Shown here one piece after another: positions 11,833 through 22,254 of a stretch of 64,000 nt of DNA; position 1 is the stretch's first letter; every line of letters starts with the position of its first letter. The stretch comes from Monodelphis domestica. Taxonomy: Eukaryota; Chordata; Mammalia; Didelphimorphia; Didelphidae. Location: NCBI RefSeq assembly GCF_027887165.1, contig NC_077227.1:346671707-346735706 (forward strand), written 5' to 3'. Both the position numbers and the translations under genes were made by a program. Below the pieces are notes generated by a model, which ran no database searches, was not told where the DNA came from, and was given only the letters and a program-made list of their open reading frames with translations.

Positions 11833-12183
11833 TGGACTTCTCCATTGGTGGTGGTGTAATGTCCCTGAACAACTTGCAGGGACCCAGGAGAAAAAAACAC
11901 CATTTATAAGCAAAGGATAAACTATGGGAGTGGAAACACCGAGAAAAAGCAACTGCCTGAATACAGAGGTTGAGGGGACATGACAGAGGATAGACTCTAA
12001 ATGAACACTCTAATGCAAATACTATCAACAAAGCAATGGGTTCAAATCAAGAAAACATCTAATGCCCAGTGGACTTACGCCTCGGCTATGGGGGGAGGGG
12101 GGGGGGAGGAAAAGAAAAGGATCTATGTCTTTAATGAATAATGCTTGGAAATGATCAAATAAAATATATTTTAAAAAAAAAAA
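11833..12183 (+). other. L1 3'UTR with polypurine tract and first poly(A)
   Basis: Follows the ORF2 stop. It contains a G-rich polypurine tract at about 12,090-12,119, a feature shared by mammalian L1 3'UTRs, then AATAAA at 12,158-12,163 and an A run at 12,173-12,183. Confidence 0.85.
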
Positions 12184-12490
12184 CAAAATATAAGGCAATA
12201 AAATGGATAAACCACAACATGAAGAACTTAGGTAAAAAGTCATGTATTGAGATATTTAAAATAAAAGGATCATACATATTCATATATATAATAGGATCAT
12301 TATATATAAACACATATAAATATGTGTGTTTGTGTATATGTACACACATATATACATATACATATACATGGGTGTCTTTGTACTCACCTACCTACTGGGT
12401 ATCTCTATATTCTTGTCCTACTAGCATCTCAGATTCAACATATTAAAAGCATAGTTCATTATCTTCTCCCTCCTAAAAAAAATAAATAAA
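12184..12490 (+). other. Probable L1 3' transduction with second poly(A)
   Basis: Non-L1 sequence (AT/TG-rich) sits between the L1's own A run and the downstream target-site duplication. It carries ATTAAA at 12,442-12,447, about 28 bases before a second A-rich tail of patterned AATA/TAAA type (12,475 onwards). This is the expected arrangement when transcription reads past the L1 signal at the source locus and copies flanking DNA. Confidence 0.85.
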
Positions 12491-12491
12491 T

Positions 12492-12507
12492 AAATACTGG
12501 CAATAGG
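12492..12507. repeat. 3' target-site duplication of the full-length L1
   Basis: Exact copy of AAATACTGGCAATAGG at 5,840-5,855. It marks the right limit of the insertion and shows that the 12,184-12,490 segment was inserted together with the L1. Confidence 0.95.
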
Positions 12508-13034
12508 CCTTTATAGAATTTCTTGCCTTTGCTTCTATGACAGAATGGGGGTGGCCCTAAAAACTCCTAAGGGAATCTTCTTTTCATTTATTTTTATTAA
12601 TAGAATTTATTTACAAATATATCAGTCCCTCCCTTTCCTTGCTGCGTCATACTATGTGAATCTTCTGATGAACCCTTAAGCATTTAAGGGAACATGGGTT
12701 TCTAAGCATTACTCTGGAAGAATTGAAGGGAAATCTGGGTTAGGAAATGAATGTATACAAGCGGCTTACAAGAATGTGTTCTGAAGAAGACATCCTCTGA
12801 GGAATCCCATTATTAATTTGACCATATATTTCCAAAAGGAGATCCCAAAACATCTATGAAAATCAAACTAAATGCAAAATGCTCCTATCAAAGCTAGAAC
12901 ATCACATAAATGACCTCAGACATCCAGTCAAATCCTTATGATTCTGGAATCCATAGCCAGAGGCTTTCATTCAATTGTTCTTATAAGGTCTTATAATATG
13001 TGATTGACTAGAAAAGAGACAAAATAAATAAGAT
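12508..13034. other. Intergenic, no gene seen
   Basis: AT-rich unique-looking sequence after the L1 insertion. No reading frame or repeat could be recognised. Confidence 0.5.
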
Positions 13035-13340
13035 ATAGTAAATATCCCTGGCTTTAAAGATATAATCTAGCAGGTGATGAAAAGACATATGGGCAGGTAA
13101 GTATGGTACAAATTGCCAGGGATTAGCAAGTGTTGTGAGATCAGATGAAGAAGGGATCACCTCCAAGAAGATTCAGGAGTTGGGTCTAGAAGGATAAATA
13201 GGATGATGACAGCTAGTGAGGAGTAGTGGCAGAAAAGAGCTTTAGAGAAGACAAGTACTGAGTATTTTCTGAGATCCAATAGGCTGAAGGTTTCAGGAGA
13301 AGAAAGAGAATAGGGTACTAGTGCTTGTAGCAAGAAGTCT
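13035..13340 (-). repeat. L2 LINE 3' region, antisense
   Basis: A diverged match to the antisense L2 tail: ATATAATCTAGCAGGTGATG, then CACCTCCAAGAAGATTCAGG and GTTGGGTCTAGAAGGATAAA. These correspond to the recurring L2 tail order CAATCTAATGGGGGAG ... GGTGGGATTTTAG. Confidence 0.5.
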
Positions 13341-13429
13341 AATGAGATTCCCTGACTACAGCTATGGGCAGCTTGTGCATACATGGGAGCCTTGGCAGGG
13401 AGCTGCTGTTTGTTAAAATTACCTAAATG

Positions 13430-13575
13430 GTAGGGTGGCTAAGTGGTCACTTCCTAGCTGTGTGACCCTGGACAAGTCACTTAACTCCCATTGCCTAGCC
13501 CTTGCTGCTCTTCTGCCTTAGAACCAAAACACAGTATTGATTCTAAGAGAGAAGGAAAGGGTTTTTTTAATTACC
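13430..13575 (+). repeat. Type A (MON1-like) SINE, internally deleted
   Basis: Contains CTAGCTGTGTGACCCTGGAC, then CTCTTCTGCCTTAGAACC and ACACAGTATTGATTCTAAG, ending in an AAGGGTTTTTTT-like tail. The head is shortened: the GGTGGCTAAGTGG start joins directly to the core. Confidence 0.85.
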
Positions 13576-13624
13576 TAAATGAACTAGCTGATCTTGAAAA
13601 AAAGCTGAAAATAATTGTTATATT

Positions 13625-13840
13625 TAGATAACCTTGAAGTTTGCAAAATATTTTATATATCTTTTTTTCATCTGGTCTTCACAACAACCTGGTAAGAGAA
13701 ATACTATTTCCTATTTTACATAATAGCGAACTGGGCTAAAAGAGATTAAGTCGCTTGCCCAGGATCACTGACATAGCTAACAACTGTCCAAAGCAAGAAC
13801 TGAATTCAGGTCTCTCTGATTTCAAGTTTAGCATTCCCCT
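13625..13840 (-). repeat. MIR/THER1-like SINE
   Basis: TTGCAAAATATTTTATATAT, a TATTTTACATAATAGCGAAC motif and AAGTCGCTTGCCCAGGATCA appear in minus-strand THER1 order. Confidence 0.7.
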
Positions 13841-14079
13841 GAAAACAAAGAAACCCTGTGCCAGAATCTCCCAACTACTCAGTCATCAGAACATTGAGCA
13901 GGCATGGTAATCAGGCAGTTTGCAAATAGGGCTGTGTTATCCATGAAAGCTAGCAGAAAAATGTCAGAAGGCTGAAAATCTTGCTTCCAGTAAGAGTCAA
14001 GGATAAGACAAATTTTTAAAGTGCTATATAGAGAATGTGCTCTATTAGTGCTTTGTCCAGTGACAAACAGCACTTGCAT

Positions 14080-14310
14080 TTAGGTAACACAGTGGATAGA
14101 GCACCAGACATGGAATCAGGAAGATCTGAGTTCAAAACCATCCTCAGACACTTACTGGCTATGTGGCCTGGACAAGTCACATGATCCTGTTTGTCTCAGT
14201 TTCCTCATCTGCAAAATGGAGAAGAAAATGGCAAACTACTCCAGTATTTTTGCCAAAAAAGCCCCAAATGGGGCCACAAAGAGTCAGACTCAACTAAACA
14301 ACAAATGTAC
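14080..14310 (+). repeat. Type B (MAR1-like) SINE
   Basis: tRNA-like head GTAACACAGTGGATAGAGCA, core ending AAGTCACATGATCCTG, CTCATCTGCAAAATGGAG, then the diagnostic tail AAATGGCAAACTACTCCAGT and CCAAATGGGGCCACAAAGAG. Confidence 0.88.
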
Positions 14311-15049
14311 AAAGTACAGGTTAGTCTCTATCCTGGAGGATATAAAAGGCCTGGAGTTTTTGGTCACTAAGTAGTCAACTAACTTGAAGTCTTCCTGGAA
14401 TGAAGACTTTAGAGACAAAAAGTCCTTCAGAAAGAAAACAAAGAATCCTAAGATAAAGAATGGTGTTCTAACCTGTTCAAATAAGAAGATTGAGAAATGT
14501 AACACAAATGGGGGGAAAGGTACACTGCCCATCTGGAACAACAAGAGGTATAAGACCTTCCCTAGAGGGTGGATCTGGACTTTTGGAAGAGAAAGAAATT
14601 TCTAGTACTCCAAGGAATGATGATATAAGTTCAGAAGTGTAAACAGGACAGAGATCAAATGTGGTGATGGTTGGCGACTCCCTTCTGAGCTCCTATGTCA
14701 GCCATTTATTAATCTATTATAAACAAAAATAAATCTGCCTGCTAATATGTACAAATGAAATATGAGGAGCCTTTCCAAACTCGTCACCCTCAATGACCAT
14801 TACTCAGTCCCAGTAATTAACCTGATGCCTGGTCCTACAGACAGAATGAATGGGAAATTCTGGCCAGGAATTGTGAAATTCTTGGACAGAAAGTAAAGAT
14901 CTTGAGGGTTCACGTTGTATTTTTATCACTGTTTCCAGATGAAGATAGGAACTTTAGAAAAGAATGGCAGATTTTGGAAATGAATAGATGATTGCAAAGA
15001 TGAGAATGTGATTTGGTTTTCTGGTCTTCAGCTTAAATTACAAGAGCAA
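14311..15049. other. Intergenic, no gene seen
   Basis: No supportable coding region. The short open frame near 14,384-14,605 has no recognisable domain. Confidence 0.45.
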
Positions 15050-16350
15050 TGAAATTTTGTCACTAGAGGGAGGCCAGTTCAAACAGAGTTGCAGCAGCAG
15101 CAGATCGACAGGAAAAAAAACCACCTCAAAATGAATACTGAAGTAGCAGAACCAACAGAAGAAGGGGTGAAGCAGTGCTCTAGCCCAGAACAATGTGCAT
15201 TGTCAAGCCACAACAAGGTGGACTCATCTCACTGGAGTACCAAGAGGGAGTGCTGAACAATCCTCAGATGCAGTGGGAAGCAATATAGCACAAGTGGCAG
15301 GAGAAAGAAAACAGCCAGCTCCATCCAGCCTCAGAAGGATAAGGGTGGAAACCAATATGATACAGAATGAGCAGCAAGGATGGGAATGTGGTCCAGCATA
15401 ATCCAGTCAAAAAAGAGGTCTGGTGTGACCCAGTGCAGGTAGCAATGGGAGGAATTCAGTCCAGCCTGGGCAGGATTGGGCAGAACCCAACTTGAACCAG
15501 CAGAACTGAACAGCTACAAACCTCCATGCAGCAGACCACCTCTGCAGAGTACTCAGGACTGAGATAGTTAAGCCAATACCAGGCACAGTGCAAGCACAGG
15601 ACAATGCTCCTTCCAACCCACAAACAGAACTAAGATTCAGCATAGAGACAAAATTAAGGCAAAAAATAACCCCCAAATGAGCAAAATACAGATAAAAAGC
15701 CTGATGCTAGAAAAATATCTCACTGAGAGATAACCAAAATACAAGCTCAGAAGAGGACAGCAATAATGGTAGAGGATTAGGGGCAGCTAGGTTGCTCAGT
15801 GGACTGAGAGCCAGGCCTAGAGACAGGAGGTCCTGGGTTTAAATGTGACCTCAGAAACTTCCTAGTTGTGTGACCCTGGACAAATAACTTAACCCTCATT
15901 GCCTACCCCTTATGCTCCTCTTCCTTGGAACCAATACACAGTAGGGATTCTACGATAGAAGGTAAGGGTTAAAAAATAAAATAAAATATAATATAATATA
16001 ATAAAAAATAATGGGAAAGGATGTCAAACCAAAACTGAACCTTTGTAAGAGCTCCAAAAGAGAATAGAAAAACATAAGAAACCTAGAAGACATTTTTAAG
16101 AAGAAAATGATAGAAAAAATCAATAGCTTAGAACAAAAACTAAAGAAAGAAAATGAAAATACAATACCTCCAACAGAAAAATAACCCCTTAACAAAGAAA
16201 GTACAAAGCCTCAAAAAAGACAATGGCTCCCTAAAAATTAGAATTGGACAAATGGAAGTTAATGACTTCATCAGAAGGCAGGAAACAATAAAACAAATTC
16301 AAAAAATGAACAAACAAATCATAGATCATGTTTTCCTGGAATTTTGTAAT
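15050..16350 (+). mobile_element. Old L1/HAL1-type relic with ORF1 coiled-coil remains
   Basis: Between 16,153 and 16,320 a plus-strand frame encodes a segment (LKKDNGSLKIRIGQMEVND, then RRQETIKQIQKMNKQI) aligning with the intact L1 ORF1 of this window at KENQALKARIRQLEDNDRVKEQESIKQ. The preceding A-rich, weakly coding sequence (15,060-15,780 and 16,010-16,150) fits an L1-like 5' part. A type A SINE interrupts it at 15,781-16,010. I see no ORF2, so this is either a HAL1-like half-L1 or a 3'-deleted L1. The boundaries are approximate. Confidence 0.6.
15781..16010 (+). repeat. Type A (MON1-like) SINE with AT-rich tail
   Basis: Full head GGGGCAGCTAGGTTGCTCAG, core GTTGTGTGACCCTGGACAAA, tail TAGAAGGTAAGGGTT, then an (ATAAA/ATATA)-rich stretch. 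It is inserted in the older L1-like relic. Confidence 0.9.
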
Positions 16351-16559
16351 GTAGATTTAGTGTAGTGTTTTTGTGATGTAAAAATCAAAAGTTTTCAATT
16401 GAAATGAGGGGAGGGAAACCTCCCATTTATATCTACTATTAAGATACCATTAAGTGGGTAGAATATAAGAATATCACTGGACAGGACCAGTAATTTACAG
16501 AAAACTATTGTGGAGTCACAGCTGTGGAAATAAAAAGAGAAGGAAAAGGGTTTTACAGA

Positions 16560-16795
16560 AGGTTATGATTTACATTGCATAGATGAGAACTCAGACTGGA
16601 CTATAACTTAATACCTACAGAGAAGAGGCCATGAACAAATCACAACCTGTGTCCGCCTCAGATTCCTCACCTATAAAATAGGGATGATAATAGTACCTAC
16701 ATAATAGTGTTGAGGATAAAATGAGACATTTGTAAAGCACTTTGTAAACCATAAAGTATATATAAATGCTACTGTTATTATTAATTTATAAAAAT
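16560..16795 (+). repeat. THER1/MIR-like SINE
   Basis: CTCACCTATAAAATAGGGAT, then GTGTTGAGGATAAAATGAGA and TTTGTAAAGCACTTTGTAAA, ending near ATAAATGCTACTGTTATTA. This is the complete 3' signature of THER1-type elements. Confidence 0.8.
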
Positions 16796-17186
16796 TCACT
16801 TAAGATAGAGATGAACAGTAAAGAGACAGAGGCAAACAGAGAAATAATTATTTAAATAGTATTTATGATTATCTTAGTTCTACTTAGTGAATATTTAACT
16901 TGGAATGAGTGTGAAATGGAAGATGTGAATCTGCTATTCAACTAGTTTCAGGTTCATGCCTCTCAGAGAGTGATCATCTTTTTATCAGGAGTAATTTTAA
17001 CATTGAACAAAAAATCACAGAGAAGCACTGGGGAGTAGGGTCTTCCTTCACTCCATTCCCTGAATTCTCCCCCTGCTTCAATGTCAGGCACCAGAAAGAT
17101 TACCTTTGTGTCCAGAACTGCTGTTGCCCAATTCACAATCACTCCATCCTTGCCAGCTATTCTGTGGCTTGCCCCCCAGGTCCTGA

Positions 17187-17231
17187 AATAACACACACAC
17201 CTACACACACACACATATAACACACACATAT
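17187..17231. repeat. Short (CA)n microsatellite
   Basis: Interrupted CA dinucleotide run with CTACACACAC and ATATAACACA interruptions. Confidence 0.85.
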
Positions 17232-17234
17232 TTG

Positions 17235-18960
17235 ATTATGCTCTGCCAAACTTCAACCTTAGATTACTCCCACTTTCACTTCTATACATGGAACTGGAGA
17301 AAAATCACATACCTATGCCTACTTGGATCCACTACACATTTATGGTACATAATTTCAATTGGGCCTTCATCAAAGCAAAGACAATCCTTTTATGCCTCCC
17401 TAATCAGTTCATTATCCTACTCACTCTGGGAGCTACTCCAAACTTTTTTTACTTTCCTCAAGCCCCCTACAGCCCTTCCTATGATGAATGGGGGCATCCT
17501 TTCAAATCAGGACCTCATCTCATACTTAACTGAAAAAATTGATGCCAATCAACAACTCCCTCTTCTCATCTGTTCTTTATCATAAAGCACCCAGACACCT
17601 TCCCCCAACCATTTCAATTTTTCTCCCTATCTTACATGCAGAGGTAGCTCTTCTTGTCAAGGCAAAGCCCTCTCAACATGAAGTCATGTTCATATCCTCC
17701 CAACTTCTCCACCAGATTTCCCTCCCCTTCATCCCCACTTTCTTATTTTTAATTTCTCCTAATTCACTGATTCTCTCCTATTATCCTACAAACACATCCA
17801 TATCTCTCCCATCATTAAAAAAAACCCTCATTGAGTCTGACCATCCCTAAAACCTACCACCCTATAGCTTTCTAACCCTTCCTGGCTAAACTCAAAAAAG
17901 TCAACCTTACAAAGTATCCCCATTATCTATCTCCTAATTTGATTCTACATCTGCAATTTAGCTTCTGACCTCATCATTTGTATGAAATGGTTCTCTCCAA
18001 ATTTACTAATGATTTCTTGTTAAATGTAATCACTTTTTTAAAATTCTTACTTTTCTTGATTTCTCTGTAGACTCAGACATTATTAATCATCTTCTCGTCC
18101 TTAATCTCTCCCCTCTAATATGATTTATCTCATCTGGTTTGCTTTCCACTTGTCTGACTGCCTCTTCTTGGCCTTTTTTGCTATATCCTCACCCAGGTCA
18201 TACTCCCTAACTGTCATGGGCTCTCTTTTCCCTCTCTACTCTCCTGGTAGATCTTATCAGCTCTGAGGCATTATTTATCATCTCTTCTTCATATGATTCC
18301 CAAGTTTATATATCTAGTTCTAGTCTTTCCTGAGTACATTATCAATTGCCTTTTGGACATTTCAAACTAGATGTCCTGTAAGTCTCTTCCAACTCAGCAT
18401 GCACAAAACAAACTTATTGCGTCCCCTCAAGTCATCCCCTCTTCTGAACTTCCCTGTTACTGTCAAGGGCATTACCATCCTCCCTCACAACTAGTCTCAC
18501 AACCTCAATGTCATCCTTGACTTTTTACTTATCCACACATATCCAATTTCCTGTCAAGTCTCATGGTTTCTACATTCACAACATCTCTCATAGAACACTC
18601 CTTTCCACTCATTCAAGCCCCCCAACCAGTATAAGCCCTCCTCACCTCTTGCCTGGAAAACTTCAATGATCTTCTATTGGCCTCCCTCCTACCTCAAGAG
18701 TTTCCCCAATCCAATTCATCTTCCATTCAGCTGCCAAAGTGATCTTCCTAATGCACAAGCTTGATTATGTCACTCACCTACTCAACAAACTCCAGGGGCT
18801 CCCTAATACTTCTAAGATCAAATATATAAAATGTTTTGTTTGACATTTAAAGTGTTTTACAACTTAGCCCCTTCCTAACATTCCAGTCTTATAATACTTC
18901 AACCTCCTACACATACTCAATGATTCATCAGTACGTACCTTCCTGCTATCCCTTGAACAT
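17235..18960 (+). mobile_element. L2 LINE, sense strand, decayed ORF2 and 3' part
   Basis: Pyrimidine-rich relic of a CR1-clade L2 element. At 18,055-18,096 the frame reads LDFSVDSDIINHLL, matching the reverse transcriptase core LDLSAAFDTVDH of L2 with the catalytic Asp retained as first D. Further on, CAGCTGCCAAAGTGATCTTC (18,729) and the ACTCCAGGGGCTCCCTA block (18,790) match the C-terminal part of L2 ORF2. Many stops and frameshifts; not functional. A MIR copy lies directly downstream. Confidence 0.75.
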
Positions 18961-18961
18961 A

Positions 18962-19140
18962 ACACTGTGAGGAGTCTCAGAAGCCATCTAGTTCACCCTC
19001 CCCCTTATTTGACAGATAATGAAACTGAGGCTCAGGAAAGTATATAGTCACACAGGTAGCATCCATGAGAGCCTGGATTTGGAATTGGGTCATTTGAATA
19101 CACAGTCATATTCTTTCCACTGTACCACATTCCCTCCCAA
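18962..19140 (-). repeat. MIR-like SINE
   Basis: GACAGATAATGAAACTGAGG and TAGTCACACAGGTAGCATCC followed by a TTCCACTGTACCACATTCCC head: minus-strand MIR. Confidence 0.75.
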
Positions 19141-19144
19141 GGCA

Positions 19145-19835
19145 GGGTAGCTGAGAAGGCGTTGTTTTGGTTTTCTTTTCTGTTTTTAATTTTTCTTTTA
19201 TTTCCTGGCTGAATGGTTCAATATAACATAGTTTAGATAAACATGATACTGGAAAATTAACTAGAATGACACACTAGTTATAAATGGTGGGGAAGTGACC
19301 AGTCCCAAACTTAGGTTTAAAATTAGAATCTTAAGAAATAGCCTAAAGGCATGGTGGTCTGATATCTGTGAGTGGTCATAGAACTTTGATGACATCAGAA
19401 GAAGCTTCTCAAAAGAGGAAAAGGTTTTTTCAGAGGTGAGTGCCTCACCCTGTCATTTTTGGAAGAGTAATTACTTCTGGATCTATGAAAAGTTCTCCAG
19501 AGACTCCCGTTCTTTCAGCAGACAGATGCCATCTTTATTGGGGCCAGCAAACTTTAACACAAGACAGCAGCTAGCTTTTAAAGATTTGTGTACACCAAGC
19601 CAATATCTTTTCTAAGTCCCTCTGAGATGAATACCTCCTGTCTGCTCAAGAGGAAATCCTGAGACATATGTCTATCAGAATGGACAATTCCATTATTTCT
19701 CTAATTGTCAGGATGTATTATTGGGCATCTCCTTGATATTATGATTTTTTTCCACGTGCAAAAAAAACCCTTTTAAATAAAGCATAAAGAGGCAATAGAA
19801 ATTAGCAAACAGGAAACAATACAAGAATATGTTTC
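19145..19835. other. Intergenic, no gene seen
   Basis: No open frame or repeat recognised in this stretch. Confidence 0.45.
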
Positions 19836-19837
19836 CG

Positions 19838-20077
19838 TTGTTCAGTTGTTTCAGTTATGTACAACTCTTACTGATTCCATTTGGGGTTTTCTTGGCAAAG
19901 ATACTGGTTTACAAGTTCTTTCTCCAGCTCATTTTACAGAAGAAGACATTAAGGCAAACACTTAAGTAACTTGTCCAGGGTCACACAACTAGTAAGTGAT
20001 TGAGGGTAGATTTGAACTCAGGTCATCCTGACTCTAGGCCCAGTGCTCTATTTATTATACCACCTTGCTGTCAAGAA
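19838..20077 (-). repeat. Type B (MAR1-like) SINE
   Basis: Begins GTTGTTCAGTTGTTTCAGTT, then CCATTTGGGGTTTTCTTGGC and TTTCTCCAGCTCATTTTACA, GTCCAGGGTCACACAACTAG, and the head near TATACCACCTTGCTGTC. Reverse complement of a full type B SINE. Confidence 0.9.
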
Positions 20078-20139
20078 TATGAACTAATAATAAAAAACAT
20101 AGAATCTTTAGGGGCCAGGAACAATTGTACATTCAAAGA

Positions 20140-20480
20140 CTATTAATGGGCATGTCATCTGAACCAATCTTATTCAATTCAATGAGTATTCATTAATCTT
20201 CTAATATGATGAGGCAGTCCTAAATAGTTGAAGGAGAATTGGACTTAAAGTCAGAAGATCTGGGTTCAAATCACAGCTCTGCCACTTATATTTCTCTGTA
20301 TAACTTTGGGCGAGGTATAATCTAAGGGGGTGCTTTATATGATAGATGATCCCTAAGCCCTTTTCTGATCTAAATAATATAATTTTCAAGGTTATATACT
20401 AGGCACTGGGGATGCAAAGACAATAATGAAACTGCTCCTTCCCTTAATGAACATATGTTCTGTTCTATCTAAGAAGGTAG
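20140..20480 (-). repeat. L2 3' end, antisense, split by a MIR
   Basis: The left part (TTCAATGAGTATTCATTAAT, 20,177-20,204) and right part (CTAGGCACTGGGGATGCAAA, from 20,399) together make the antisense L2 3' terminus. A MIR-like SINE at 20,205-20,392 separates them. Confidence 0.6.
20205..20392 (+). repeat. MIR-like SINE nested in L2
   Basis: CTTAAAGTCAGAAGATCTGG, GTTCAAATCACAGCTCTGCC, then TGATAGATGATCCCTAAGCC: plus-strand MIR. Confidence 0.75.
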
Positions 20481-20972
20481 AATCATTTAAAGGATACCAA
20501 GAAGACCCTTTTGTCAAAATTATCTCCCTGTCACTGATACCTAAAATACCACCATTATAACTTTTATTTTTTTAGGTTTAAGAGGTTGTCCCCCATAATT
20601 CAAATAGCCTAGAAGAAATAATGAGTTATGAATTCATTGGATGGGTTTTCTGCCAAGATGATAGCTAACTCCAAACAGGTTTTCAAAGGGGTGTTGAGTG
20701 ACTGGGAGAAGTTTAAAAAGTAAGATAAAGAGAAAAATGTTGTTAATCTAGGGATACTGATGACAAAAGTGGCCTCTTTTACAATTTGAGATCAATCCTG
20801 GATTTATCAGTATTTTCCTAGTATTAGAAGTAAACAGGGGCTAAGTTGTTTCTCAGAAGAACTCTCCTGCGCTCAGAGGTGTTCTAGTAAATGTTTACCA
20901 ACTAGCTCTCCAGACCACCCATATTTTTAAATTTAAGCTGCATAATTAACATTTTCTCTAGCACTTTCTTAA
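20481..20972. other. Intergenic, no gene seen
   Basis: No coding region or recognisable repeat. Confidence 0.45.
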
Positions 20973-20980
20973 GTCTAGAC

Positions 20981-21222
20981 CAGAGATATCAAACATGTCC
21001 AACAGGCCTCACTCCTGCTGCCTGATACTCCCAATGGGGCTCAAACTAGATTAAAATATAATTGTGAAAGTTACCAAATTAATAAAAATACAATAGAGTA
21101 TAGATAAGATTACATTTTAAACTGTCAATATTTGGCCCACAGGGATCTTTATGCACTTTTAGTGGTCCCTGTTTCTCTTTGAGATTTTTTTTAACCCTTA
21201 TCTTCCATCTTTAGCACCAGTA
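20981..21222. mobile_element. hAT-like miniature element with 8-bp target duplication
   Basis: Begins CAGAGATATCAAAC and ends TTTAGCACCAG; the two ends are imperfect inverted repeats. GTCTAGAC flanks both ends (20,973-20,980 and 21,223-21,230), an 8-bp duplication fitting the nTCTAGAn preference of hAT transposases. The interior resembles the second copy at 24,628-24,848 (CAGATTAAAATG, AAAAATACAATA, GGCCTGCAGGG-like). No transposase frame; non-autonomous. A short antisense SINE tail (21,185-21,210) interrupts the right terminal repeat. Confidence 0.75.
21185..21210 (-). repeat. Type A SINE 3' fragment
   Basis: TTTTTTTTAACCCTTATCTT followed by CCATC is the reverse complement of the type A SINE tail only. 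It sits inside the hAT element's right terminus. Confidence 0.6.
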
Positions 21223-21329
21223 GTCTAGACCATTTATCATAGAATAAATCAAGCCCCAATTTTAGCATTTGCTGAATTCCAGAGTAGCTCTCTAGCTGAA
21301 GGAGGTGACTCCAGTTGACCCCGACTGTG

Positions 21330-21515
21330 CCTCTGTTATAGAACTCAGCCAAAGACCTGGTTCTAATCCTTCCTCTGACACTAAGTAACTATATGATTTG
21401 GGGTAAATCAACCTCTCCTGTAGGAACTTCAGTTTTCTCATCTATAAAATGAGGGTATTAGATTAAATGATGTCTGTGGTCTCTCCTAGCTTTATACCCA
21501 TGACCCTTATGATTC
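21330..21515 (+). repeat. MIR/THER1-like SINE
   Basis: CTTCCTCTGACACTAAGTAA, CTCATCTATAAAATGAGGGT, GATGTCTGTGGTCTCTCCTA: plus-strand MIR order. Confidence 0.75.
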
Positions 21516-22254
21516 CTCCAGTGCTGAATTTTTATTAAACTATGAGGTTCAGTTGGTACCTTTCCATATTTAGTCAAATTCAAGGCAGGGTCCTTTTCTG
21601 ACTTTTGGAATTCTTCAAGACAAGGGGTAACGAATGAGAGGAAGGAAATGGAGGGAAGGGGAAGAGAACAAGTGAGAACAGGACCACCTTAAAAAGATTA
21701 AGATAAAGTAACTGAAAGAACGTAGTACTGTGTTTATAGTAGAAGAGGGGGAAAAGATCATAATTTGGAATCTTCAAGACAAAAATGATAGGTTTGTTCT
21801 GAGTGGCAGTGGTGAGTAAGACATGCCAAGTAATGACATATTTGAGTGTGAAGAAAACTAAGTCCCTTTTTCCAGCTTTTACTTGTGAGGTTTAAAGACA
21901 CAGGTAGGAATTTCTGCTACTTGCTTGTTCTGAAAGACAATCACAATGGAGGGTTTGTATGTTTGGTTGGTGGGTGGGTAGGAGGAGAAGCTGTTAATTT
22001 TAGATCTATAATTTGTAGCAGCTCATTAACTGGCAACAATGTATGAGCAACCCTTATTTCTCTTATCTACCCAGAGACAGAGTGAGAGAGAGAAACAGAT
22101 AGAAATAGGAGACAGACGTGGAGAGACAGAAAGAGAAAGAGATAGTTAAAAGGTTCATGATTCCTTTGGTTGGAGTAACAGCACTTCATACATTTAGAAA
22201 ATACTGAGAGCAATGGGGCTTTTTAGAAATCAAACATGACAAGTGGCTGTAAAT
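21516..22254. other. Intergenic, purine-rich patch at 22,070-22,150
   Basis: No gene seen. A short GAGAGAGAGAAACAGATAGA purine-rich patch lies near 22,080. A G/T-rich run (TTGGTTGGTGGGTGGGTAGG) lies near 21,962. Confidence 0.5.

Larger units (their letters stand above)
5856..12490 (+). mobile_element. Full-length L1 LINE with both ORFs open
   Basis: Complete non-LTR retrotransposon: a 671-bp 5'UTR, ORF1 (321 codons), a 533-bp inter-ORF region, ORF2 (1,268 codons), a 3'UTR ending in AATAAA plus an A run, then about 290 bp of extra sequence and a second A-rich tail. Exact 16-17 bp target-site duplications flank the whole unit, including the extra segment. There is no 5' truncation or inversion. 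Open frames and identical duplications indicate a recent insertion. Both ORFs resemble mammalian L1 in length and motif spacing, but the inter-ORF region is far longer than the roughly 60 bp in human L1. Whether it still jumps cannot be judged from sequence alone. Confidence 0.96.

Noticed and set aside
14080..14310. tRNA-like head regions of SINEs as functional tRNA genes
   Set aside because: They lack a foldable acceptor stem and intact B box arrangement of a real tRNA and are followed by SINE cores.
17232..17850. Overlapping 81-117 codon plus-strand frames
   Set aside because: Chance frames in the pyrimidine-rich sense strand of a decayed L2.
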